From Bacteroidota bacterium (GTDB lineage: Bacteria > Bacteroidota > Bacteroidia > Bacteroidales > Prolixibacteraceae): a DNA stretch of 7,889 nt. The notes below the pieces were generated by a model that saw only the letters and a list, made by a program, of their open reading frames with translations, made no database searches and was not told the DNA's origin. Shown piece after piece: positions 1 to 5,589 of the stretch; position 1 is the first letter of the stretch, and each line of letters opens with the position of its first letter. Where the stretch lies: positions 1-7,889 of the forward strand of contig JAUYTA010000013.1 in the NCBI GenBank assembly GCA_030695265.1, written 5' to 3'. A program made the translations under genes and the position numbers.

Positions 1-298
1 TTGGAATGGCAAAAGCCGAAGCAAGAACTACCATCAGCACTGTTCCAAGTATGCCATTCACAATACCACCCGGAATTAATTCGTTGTTGGCAATGGCTGC
101 CATTGCTTGCATTGTATCGGGAGTCTTTTCAATCAGAAAGCCAAAACTTAGTTGTTTGTAACCCTTTTCAATCAGCTTTGAAATAATCAGTATTATTGGT
201 GAAACTGTAAGGGCGGAGAAAAGCACAACGAGCCACAGGAAGACACGGTCTTTCCGGATTCTTGAATTGATATTATCTATTTCGCCAACTACCTTCAT
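1..298 (-). CDS. pstA: Phosphate ABC transporter permease PstA, N-terminal part (runs off left edge)
   Basis: This is the first 99 codons of PstA, the second membrane subunit of the high-affinity phosphate importer PstSCAB in the inner membrane. It reads open from an ATG at 298 to the window edge with no stop. The protein begins MKVVGEIDNINSRIRKDR, has a first membrane segment (about residues 20-42, FLWLVVLFSALTVSPIILII), a periplasmic stretch, and then GGIVNGILGTVLMVVLASAFAIP, the PstA-like start of the second membrane segment. The ATG lies 3 nt after the pstC stop, so the two are surely co-transcribed and probably translationally coupled. The assignment rests on position after pstS and pstC and on the GGI.N.I.GT pattern. 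The EAA loop expected in the C-terminal half is outside the window. Confidence 0.9.
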   Translation of the reverse strand, partial: MKVVGEIDNINSRIRKDRVFLWLVVLFSALTVSPIILIISKLIEKGYKQLSFGFLIEKTPDTMQAMAAIANNELIPGGIVNGILGTVLMVVLASAFAIP

Positions 299-301
299 TT
301 C

Positions 302-1153
302 CTAATTCATTTTTTTAATGATCATTTTCCCGATACCGTTTACAATTCCGGTAATCACAAAAAGTAACAGTCCGATTGCAATAAGCGAACTAAGTTTTAG
401 TCCGTCGGCCTCACCAAACTGATTGGCAATAACGGAAGCCATCGTATTCCCGGTCGAAAACAAACCATCCGGAATACGGTTGGCATTGCCAATAAGCATC
501 GTAACTGCCATTGTTTCGCCCAAAGCCCGCCCAAAAGCAAGAATATAACCGGCGAAAATTCCTGAACGTGCCGCCGGAACAGTAACATACCTGATAACCT
601 CGTATCGCGTCGAACCCAGCGAATAAGCAGCTTCTTTCAGATCGTTCGGAACCATCGAAATGATTTCGTTGCTCAGCGAGGTTGCATAAGGGATAATCAT
701 AATTGCCAGAATAATACTTGCGGTAAAAACCCCAAATCCCTGGTTTTCAAAACCTAATCCAATTAAAAATGGGCGCAGGATATAAAATCCCCACAAGCCA
801 TAAACGATCGATGGGATTCCGGCAAGCAAATCGACCATCGTGCCCAAAATTTTGGCAACTCGTGTATTCCGGTAGTACTCGCCTAGAAATAAAGAGGTTG
901 CAAACGAAAGTGGAAAACTAATGATCAATGCCGCAAAAGAAGTGATTAGGGTTCCGGCAATAAATGGCAAAGCACCATAATTTTCCCGTCCGTCGGTTGG
1001 ATCCCATTGAGATGAGGTAATAAACCCTAAACCAAATGTTTTAAAAGAAGGTATGGCGCCCCCAACCAATGAGAACACCATACCTCCTGCAATTATCAGG
1101 ATGATAAATGAAACAGAAAATAATACGATTTTTGTAATCTTGTCGCTGTTCAT
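302..1153 (-). CDS. pstC: Phosphate ABC transporter permease PstC
   Basis: PstC is one of the two inner-membrane channel subunits of the PstSCAB phosphate importer. The 283-residue protein has about six hydrophobic segments (roughly residues 8-31, 62-91, 107-130, 140-160, 197-222, 255-275). The cytoplasmic EAA loop that docks the ATPase PstB is clear at residues 174-196: EAAYSLG, then VTVPAA. The LLAGIPSIVYGLWG stretch (109-122) and FGRALGETMAV (207-217) are typical of PstC/PstA. Its length is close to the family norm, so it looks complete. It starts 16 nt after pstS and ends 3 nt before pstA. No clear Shine-Dalgarno sequence precedes the ATG, as is common in Bacteroidota. PstC rather than PstA is chosen because it follows pstS directly and a PstA-like protein comes next. 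Confidence 0.96.
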   Translation of the reverse strand: MNSDKITKIVLFSVSFIILIIAGGMVFSLVGGAIPSFKTFGLGFITSSQWDPTDGRENYGALPFIAGTLITSFAALIISFPLSFATSLFLGEYYRNTRVAKILGTMVDLLAGIPSIVYGLWGFYILRPFLIGLGFENQGFGVFTASIILAIMIIPYATSLSNEIISMVPNDLKEAAYSLGSTRYEVIRYVTVPAARSGIFAGYILAFGRALGETMAVTMLIGNANRIPDGLFSTGNTMASVIANQFGEADGLKLSSLIAIGLLLFVITGIVNGIGKMIIKKMN

Positions 1154-1169
1154 TTAGCTGTTTTAAATC

Positions 1170-2228
1170 TTAATTAAGGATTGCTTTTCCTTCGAAAGTA
1201 ATGGTGCGAAGAATTGCCTTTGCCTTTGCTGCTGCATCAACGGTAAGCGGTGAATAGTTCACATTCGCGGCTTCATCCTGGGCTTCGGAACTCACCAGCC
1301 AATCCAGTAATTTTACAGTTTCTTCAGCCTGTGCCAATGATCTTCCACCATAAGCTTGTTCTTTGTAAAGTATAATCCATGTAAAACCACTGATCGGATA
1401 CGACTCCGGATCGCTTGAATTGGTCAGCATGATGCGGGTATCATCAGGAATATTTCCTTTGGCGGCTGCACTAACCGATGCAATGGTTGGCAAAACATAT
1501 TCGCCCTGGCTGTTCTGAACTTTTGCCATCTGTATTTTTTGTGCAAAGGCAAATTCAGATCCAACATAACCAATAGCGCCTTCAGTTTGGCTAACAGTTC
1601 CAACAACTCCCGGGTTTCCTTTGGCGCCCATTCCAACCGGCCAGTTCAGCGATTTTCCGGTTCCAACTTTTTCGGCCCATTTGGCGCTTATCTTGGTCAT
1701 GTAATCCGAAAAAATATGTGTTGTTCCGCTACCATCTGAGCGGTGAACAAAAATGATGTCTTTGGCCGGAAGTTTCACTCCTGAATTATTTGCGGTAATC
1801 TGCGAATCGTTCCATTTGGTAATTTCACCAAGGAAGATTTTTTCAAGTAACTCGTTCGATAATTTCAATTCGTCAACTCCGGGTAAATTGTAGGCGATAA
1901 CAACTGCGCCCAAACATGTTGGAATGTGCACAACCGGTGCAGGCATTTCAGCCAATTGTTTATCTTCCAGATATGCATCAGTAGCCCCAAAATCAACCAC
2001 TTTATCAGTCAGGCTGCGGATTCCTCCACCCGAACCGATCCCTCCGTAAGTAACCAACGTTCCTTTGCTTTCAGTATAATTTTTAAATACCAGGTTGTAA
2101 TACGGAAGCGGGAATGTTGCTCCGGCAGCGGTTATGGAAACTTTTTCGTTTGCTGTCTTCTTTTTTGCTGAGTTTTGACAAGAACTAAATATTACTGCCA
2201 ATACTAAAACGGTAATAATTGTTTTCAT
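1170..2228 (-). CDS. pstS: Phosphate-binding lipoprotein PstS
   Basis: PstS captures inorganic phosphate in the periplasm and passes it to PstC/PstA. The 352-residue protein starts with a lipoprotein signal: a hydrophobic stretch at 4-14, then FSSC with the acylated cysteine at C17. The residues after it (QNSAKKK) are not acidic, so the surface-export signal used by Bacteroidota lipoproteins seems absent and the protein probably faces the periplasm. Family motifs appear in order: AAGATFP (34-40), GSGGGI (65-70), DFGATDA (79-85), HRSDGSGTT (162-170), KGNPGVVG (203-210), GAIGYVG (217-223) and YPISGFTWI (277-285). By comparison with E. coli PstS, D79 and the R163/S167/G168/T169 loop are the expected phosphate ligands (inference). 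It lies 21 nt after the porin gene and 16 nt before pstC. The start ATG fits the signal peptide exactly. Confidence 0.97.
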   Translation of the reverse strand: MKTIITVLVLAVIFSSCQNSAKKKTANEKVSITAAGATFPLPYYNLVFKNYTESKGTLVTYGGIGSGGGIRSLTDKVVDFGATDAYLEDKQLAEMPAPVVHIPTCLGAVVIAYNLPGVDELKLSNELLEKIFLGEITKWNDSQITANNSGVKLPAKDIIFVHRSDGSGTTHIFSDYMTKISAKWAEKVGTGKSLNWPVGMGAKGNPGVVGTVSQTEGAIGYVGSEFAFAQKIQMAKVQNSQGEYVLPTIASVSAAAKGNIPDDTRIMLTNSSDPESYPISGFTWIILYKEQAYGGRSLAQAEETVKLLDWLVSSEAQDEAANVNYSPLTVDAAAKAKAILRTITFEGKAILN

Positions 2229-2249
2229 GATTATTGATTTTTTATGTTT

Positions 2250-3236
2250 TTAAAATTTTATTTCGCAGTTCAACATTAGCGTTGAAACGAATGGCGCTGA
2301 TTCGTCAGCCGGACTCCATCCGCGGTATCTGGGTGTAAATTTGATCCCGTTCACAGGTGAATATTCTACCCCGACCATGAATAGTTTTCCATCATCTTCA
2401 AGGTTCCAGTTTTCTGTTTTTCCGGGGGGAGTTTTTGATTGAAGGTCGTCGTAGCGGGCAAATACTTTTACTTTTTTCGAGGCTACAAAAGTTGCATAAA
2501 ACGATGGCCCAAAATAGTCGTTCCCATTCAGCATCGAATGATTGGTTTGATAGTTATATTCGGCACCAAGTGAAAACTTTTTTACTTTATAACCAATAAA
2601 CCCGGCATACGTATTTTGCGCACTGTCTTTTCCCATAAAATCGACCAATCCGCGAATAACCAATTCCTTTAACGGGGTAATTGTCACGCCAAATGCTGTT
2701 TTCATGTATTCGTCTGACTGTAATTTTTTATAGCCTTCGCCGTTGAACAAAGCAATGTCGGCGCTCAAAACTTCGCCAAATTTGTATGTAACACTGGCTC
2801 CTAAATCGGCACTCGAGTGAAAGTCGTACAAATCCTGGTACGACTCTTCCAGGTAGCGGTAGCCCCAGAAGTTTTCCTGAACCTTAAACTGGGTTGATGG
2901 TATTATTCCAAAATCAACAGATAGATTAGAATTTTTGTAATTAAGGAATGCATTTTTAACATAGGCTGTTAGCTGCATTTTACCAACACCTGGGTTTCCT
3001 ACATCGTAAATTACTGTTCCTGAAAAATTTTCACTGAAGAAATGTTCGTATCCCAGGTAAGCACGGGTAAGTTCGAAAGCGGAACGAGATTCTCCGTCAG
3101 AAAACGTGGTGTGTACATTACTGAAAACCCTGATAATTGGTTTTCCATGTGGTTTAAATACTTCTTTGGTTTCCTGCGACATTGCAATTAATGCGATACA
3201 AAGTATCAATAAGGTTGTTAATAATGGTGATTTCAT
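2250..3236 (-). CDS. Outer-membrane porin, phosphate-selective porin O/P-like
   Basis: The 328-residue protein has a Sec signal peptide (residues 1-20, cleavage likely after AMS, before QET) and then alternating hydrophobic/polar strands rich in Tyr and Phe, ending in NCEIKF. A terminal aromatic residue is the usual signal for beta-barrel insertion into the outer membrane. Strand-like segments include LTRAYLGYEHFFSENFSG (56-73), YVKNAFLNY (92-100), ADLGASVTYKF (143-153) and KLFMVGVEYSPV (284-295). The length and the YLEESYQDLYDFHSSADLG region fit small Bacteroidota porins related to phosphate-selective porin O/P. It is the first gene of the pst operon, 21 nt before pstS, which supports a role in letting phosphate across the outer membrane. 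Substrate specificity is inferred from context, not from a recognised binding residue. Confidence 0.82.
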   Translation of the reverse strand: MKSPLLTTLLILCIALIAMSQETKEVFKPHGKPIIRVFSNVHTTFSDGESRSAFELTRAYLGYEHFFSENFSGTVIYDVGNPGVGKMQLTAYVKNAFLNYKNSNLSVDFGIIPSTQFKVQENFWGYRYLEESYQDLYDFHSSADLGASVTYKFGEVLSADIALFNGEGYKKLQSDEYMKTAFGVTITPLKELVIRGLVDFMGKDSAQNTYAGFIGYKVKKFSLGAEYNYQTNHSMLNGNDYFGPSFYATFVASKKVKVFARYDDLQSKTPPGKTENWNLEDDGKLFMVGVEYSPVNGIKFTPRYRGWSPADESAPFVSTLMLNCEIKF

Positions 3237-3273
3237 TTTTACTCAAGATTTGTTTTTGAATTTTAAGCCGCTA

Positions 3274-3281
3274 CAAAGATT
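3274..3281 (-). promoter_or_regulatory. Probable -7 promoter element of the porin-pst operon
   Basis: On the minus strand the sequence reads AATCTTTG, matching the Bacteroidota -7 consensus TAnnTTTG at 5 of its 6 fixed bases. It sits exactly 10 bp downstream of the last repeat of the proximal Pho-box-like array. That is about the spacing PhoB-dependent promoters use, where the activator site replaces the -33 element. No good TTTG -33 element is present, which fits an activator-dependent promoter. The predicted transcript would start near 3267 and leave a leader of about 30 nt before the porin ATG at 3236. Confidence 0.5.
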
Positions 3282-3291
3282 ACTCGCTGCA

Positions 3292-3331
3292 ATTACATGT
3301 CTGTTACAGAAATATTACAAAACGATTAAAT
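3292..3331 (-). promoter_or_regulatory. Proximal Pho-box-like array (four 7-bp direct repeats, 11-bp period)
   Basis: On the minus strand four 7-bp units follow each other with 4-bp spacers: ATTTAAT (3331-3325), TTGTAAT (3320-3314), CTGTAAC (3309-3303) and ATGTAAT (3298-3292). The 11-bp period and the shape T-G-T-A-A-Y mirror the E. coli Pho box (7-bp CTGTCAT-like repeats separated by 4 bp), with A in place of C. It lies directly upstream of a phosphate-uptake operon and 10 bp from a -7-like element. Binding by a PhoB-type response regulator is inferred from these points; no PhoB gene is in the window. Confidence 0.7.
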
Positions 3332-3409
3332 TAACAGGTTTGTAATCTGATAAAAACACAAATAGTCAATCTGTCAAACAATTAGACCTTTCAGCCAATC
3401 TTTAATCCG

Positions 3410-3438
3410 GTTAAAAAACAATTACAATACGATTAAAA
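3410..3438 (-). promoter_or_regulatory. Distal Pho-box-like array (three 7-bp direct repeats, 11-bp period)
   Basis: On the minus strand the units are TTTTAAT (3438-3432), TTGTAAT (3427-3421) and TTTTAAC (3416-3410), again with 4-bp spacers. The first two units and their spacer match the corresponding part of the proximal array at 16 of 17 bases. It lies about 78 bp upstream of the proximal array, so it may be an auxiliary PhoB site. The outer units are AT-rich and match the TGTAA core poorly, so this array is less certain than the proximal one. Confidence 0.5.
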
Positions 3439-3485
3439 CCGCAGAAAGATTTTAAAAAGATCAGAAAAGAAAAATTCAGGAAAGA

Positions 3486-4241
3486 TTATAGCAGTAATAA
3501 GAATGCTGAAATTGCAGTGATCGCGATAACGAATCCGCGGTAAGTATTTTCAGGAATAATTTTTACCAATCGAATTCCGGCGAAAGCCCCCAATGCAATG
3601 GCAGGCAATGTCATCAGGTCGATGGTCAAAGTTTCGAGGCTAATATTGTCCCAGACAAAAAGCTGAAGCGGGAATTTGGTAAAATTGATGATCATAAAAA
3701 ACCATGCGCCGGTGCCAATAAAACTGTTCTTCGGAAGGTGCATAGCCAGCAGATAAATGGCAAAAACCGGCCCGGCCACATTGCCGATCATGGTTGCAAA
3801 ACCTCCCAGAATTCCCATCGAAGCCGCAAACCACCATTTATCAGGAAAAAGATTTGTGCCTTTTCGTTTGTCCTGCCACAACATCAAGCCAATACTCAAG
3901 AATACCAGGATGGCAATCATGTTTTTAAATTGCTCATCATTTACCAGCTCTCCAATCCAAAGTGCCAGTAAAAGTCCGATCACCGCCCAGGGCAGAACTT
4001 TTATCAAATGACCCCAGTTGGCATGACGGCGATAATAGGCAACACCAAAAATGTCAGCCATCATCAGGATGGGAAGTAAAACACCAGTGGAAGCTTTGGC
4101 TCCAAAAATAAAAGCCAGTGCCGGCACCACAATCATCGAAACACCCGGAACGCCAACTTTCGACATTCCGATCAGCATTCCGCAAGCCATGATGATGACC
4201 CATTCGAGGGCATTTATTTGCAGCGATGAGAGAAATTCCAT
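3486..4241 (-). CDS. TauE/SafE-family (DUF81) membrane exporter
   Basis: The 251-residue protein is almost entirely hydrophobic, with about eight membrane segments in two halves. Each half opens with a Gly-rich first helix, a family hallmark: GMLIGMSKVGVPGVSMIVVP (21-40) and GILGGFATMIGNVAGPVF (143-160). A conserved-looking ADIFGVAYYRRHANW follows at 62-76. Members of this family are thought to move sulfite, sulfoacetate or other organosulfur anions across the inner membrane, but most are uncharacterised and the substrate here cannot be told from sequence. Length is normal and the protein looks complete. It has its own promoter candidate at 4265-4295 and ends 249 nt upstream of the porin gene on the same strand. 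No convincing terminator separates them, so some read-through into the phosphate operon is possible. Confidence 0.9.
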   Translation of the reverse strand: MEFLSSLQINALEWVIIMACGMLIGMSKVGVPGVSMIVVPALAFIFGAKASTGVLLPILMMADIFGVAYYRRHANWGHLIKVLPWAVIGLLLALWIGELVNDEQFKNMIAILVFLSIGLMLWQDKRKGTNLFPDKWWFAASMGILGGFATMIGNVAGPVFAIYLLAMHLPKNSFIGTGAWFFMIINFTKFPLQLFVWDNISLETLTIDLMTLPAIALGAFAGIRLVKIIPENTYRGFVIAITAISAFLLLL

Positions 4242-4264
4242 ACACCATTTTTAGGATAAAGGCA

Positions 4265-4295
4265 CAAAAGTATAACAATGAGGGGCATATCCAAT
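4265..4295 (-). promoter_or_regulatory. Bacteroidota-type promoter for the TauE/SafE gene
   Basis: On the minus strand ATTG (4295-4292, against TTTG for the -33 element) is followed after 19 bp by TACTTTTG (4272-4265), a full match to the -7 consensus TAnnTTTG. Transcription would start near 4258, leaving a short leader of roughly 17 nt before the ATG at 4241. Confidence 0.65.
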
Positions 4296-4370
4296 TATTA
4301 GAAACCTGAGTTCAACACCAATCCTAACATTGACCATGTAAATTTATGGGCTTTTCCAGTATATTATTTG

Positions 4371-4385
4371 TTTATGCATCATAAA
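4371..4385. repeat. Short inverted repeat in the divergent intergenic region
   Basis: TTTATG (4371-4376) and CATAAA (4380-4385) form perfect 6-bp arms around a 3-bp centre (CAT). It sits 55 bp upstream of the secreted-protein gene and about 110 bp upstream of the TauE start. It could be an operator for a dimeric regulator, but AT-rich 6-bp arms can arise by chance. A weak promoter candidate for the rightward gene lies just downstream (TTTG 4397-4400, 19 bp, TATAAA 4420-4425) with a poor -7 match. Confidence 0.3.
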
Positions 4386-4440
4386 TCGGAATGGTTTTTG
4401 TTATTTAGCATAGAATTACTATAAACCTATTTTCAGCACA

Positions 4441-5202
4441 ATGAAAAGTTTCTTCTTTCATCTGATCATACTCTCTTCTATCCTATTTTCAGGAGTAAAC
4501 TGCACGGCGGCAAATTTTCTTTTTGCACCCAAAATCGATTCGATTCAACTGGTTTTTGACGATCAGCAATTGATTCTTCCAAGGGAATCATTTCGAATTG
4601 GAATCATTTCCTATTACAAAAATGGGAAAGTCAGGAAAACAGTTGGATTGAGCGGTGGAAATGTTTGGTGGCTAAGGTACAAAGTGGAGGTTTCGGGAGG
4701 AACTGATTTTTCCGGTCGCATTTCAGTGAATGAGGAACTTATAAAAGGAGAACTACTGACAGAATTCAACAACGGCCAGATCAGAATCTGCTCCGATTTG
4801 CGTAACAGCCGTGAATCAGAGAACTTTCAGTTTTTAGGGAAAGGTGGTTTGTGGAAGAATGGGAGATTTACCATTGAACCTGATTTCACCTTGATTGAGA
4901 ACCATCGTTCGTCCTTAATTGTCAATTCATTGCGAAATAAATCAGTAACCGATACTTTTTCGGTTCTGCTTGATTATAAACATATGATCACAGTCCGCAG
5001 CGAAGGAGGTTCGGGCGGAATGCATGGATCAGGAGGTAGCGGAGGCCACGGCGGAAGAGGCGGCTACGGAAATCCAAACGGCAGCAGCGGCTTAAACGGG
5101 CAATCCGGTCCATCAGCAATTGGTTGGGCTGAAAGCGGAAGAAGCGGTCAAATTCGGATACAATCGACAGAAGAGTTTTTTACCTATACGCCTAAAGACT
5201 AG
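4441..5202 (+). CDS. Secreted protein of unknown function with Gly-X-Y-like tract
   Basis: I do not recognise a named family. The 253-residue protein has a hydrophobic signal peptide (about residues 4-20). Cleavage near CTAA (21-24) by signal peptidase I is likely, since the residues before C21 (GVN) do not make a good lipobox. Residues 25-185 look beta-rich, with SFRIGIISYYKNGKVRKTVG (50-69) and WWLRYKVEVSGGT (76-88). Residues 189-236 contain 21 glycines. Gly recurs every third residue from 190 to 223 with a single break at 211 (N), first as GGX (GGS, GGH, GGR, GGY) and then as GSS, GLN, GQS, GPS. The tract is flanked by beta-like strands HMITVRS (181-187) and GQIRIQS (236-242). This suggests a polyglycine-II or collagen-like insert in an extracytoplasmic beta domain (inference). 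It stands alone, divergent from the TauE gene. Confidence 0.8.
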   Translation: MKSFFFHLIILSSILFSGVNCTAANFLFAPKIDSIQLVFDDQQLILPRESFRIGIISYYKNGKVRKTVGLSGGNVWWLRYKVEVSGGTDFSGRISVNEELIKGELLTEFNNGQIRICSDLRNSRESENFQFLGKGGLWKNGRFTIEPDFTLIENHRSSLIVNSLRNKSVTDTFSVLLDYKHMITVRSEGGSGGMHGSGGSGGHGGRGGYGNPNGSSGLNGQSGPSAIGWAESGRSGQIRIQSTEEFFTYTPKD

Positions 5203-5226
5203 AATTCGAAAACGACACAATTATTC

Positions 5227-5247
5227 TGTACGCATATTTTCCGTACA
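5227..5247. promoter_or_regulatory. Inverted-repeat operator candidate of the toxin-antitoxin module
   Basis: TGTACG (5227-5232) and CGTACA (5242-5247) form perfect 6-bp arms around a 9-bp centre. It ends 3 bp before the -33 element of the module's promoter. Antitoxins with a ribbon-helix-helix fold normally bind short palindromes in their own promoter and repress it, alone or with the toxin. This is the best site for that here; binding is inferred. Confidence 0.5.
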
Positions 5248-5249
5248 TA

Positions 5250-5281
5250 GTTGCTCCTGATAAAAAATATAGGTATGTTTG
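5250..5281 (+). promoter_or_regulatory. Bacteroidota-type promoter of the toxin-antitoxin module
   Basis: GTTG (5250-5253, -33 element) is followed after 20 bp by TATGTTTG (5274-5281), a full match to TAnnTTTG. Transcription would begin near 5287, about 12 nt before the ATG at 5299. This placement argues that the upstream in-frame TTG at 5251 and ATG at 5275, which overlap the promoter, are not the real start. Confidence 0.6.
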
Positions 5282-5298
5282 CAAAAAAACTAAAAAGC

Positions 5299-5589
5299 AT
5301 GAAAACGGAAGAAACACACACAGAAAAAGCCCGGTTTGATACCCGATTGTCGAAAGAACAGAAAGTTATCTTTGAACGGGCGGCATTATTGGGTGGTTAT
5401 CGCAACTTGTCTGATTTTGTTATATCAGCTGTTCAGGAAAAAGCAAAAATGATCATTCAGGAAACAGAAACAGTACTTGCCTCTCAAAAGGATAGTGAGA
5501 TTTTCTTCGATGCCATTATAAATGCAGCAAACCCAAATGATAAATTGATTGCTGCGGCCAAACAGTATCACGATCTGCTATCCAAATGA
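5299..5589 (+). CDS. TacA-like (DUF1778) ribbon-helix-helix antitoxin
   Basis: From the ATG at 5299 the protein has 96 residues, the usual length for this family. Residues 11-53 look like a ribbon-helix-helix DNA-binding domain: a beta strand (ARFDTRLS, 11-18), helix A (KEQKVIFERAALLGG, 19-33) and helix B starting NLSDFVISAV (36-45). The DTRLS..QK..FERAA...G..NLSDFV pattern is typical of DUF1778. The C-terminal part (66-96: SEIFFDAIINAANPNDKLIAAAKQYHDLL) matches the toxin-neutralising tail with its N.PN..L..AA..Y pattern. The antitoxin is expected to sheathe the acetyltransferase toxin encoded next and to repress the shared promoter. In-frame starts at 5251 (TTG) and 5275 (ATG) exist but overlap the predicted promoter and would add a tail unlike the family. 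The stop overlaps the toxin start (ATGA). Confidence 0.88.
   Translation: MKTEETHTEKARFDTRLSKEQKVIFERAALLGGYRNLSDFVISAVQEKAKMIIQETETVLASQKDSEIFFDAIINAANPNDKLIAAAKQYHDLLSK

Noticed and set aside
1..186. Open frame on the plus strand at the left edge
   Set aside because: It is antisense to pstA, whose frame gives a recognisable permease N terminus; the plus-strand translation resembles nothing.
3340..3377. Plus-strand TTGTAAT (3340-3346) and CTGTCAA (3371-3377) as a further Pho box facing the other way
   Set aside because: The two are not in 11-bp register with each other, and no gene starts downstream on the plus strand within reach.
3440..3485. Possible terminator after the TauE/SafE gene
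   Set aside because: The stretch is pyrimidine-rich on the transcribed strand and includes a weak GATCTTTT/AAAATC pairing, but there is no stable GC stem followed by a U-run.
3738..4278. Open frames on both strands overlapping the TauE/SafE gene
   Set aside because: They lack family resemblance or membrane pattern, while the 3486-4241 frame is a complete TauE/SafE protein with a promoter upstream.
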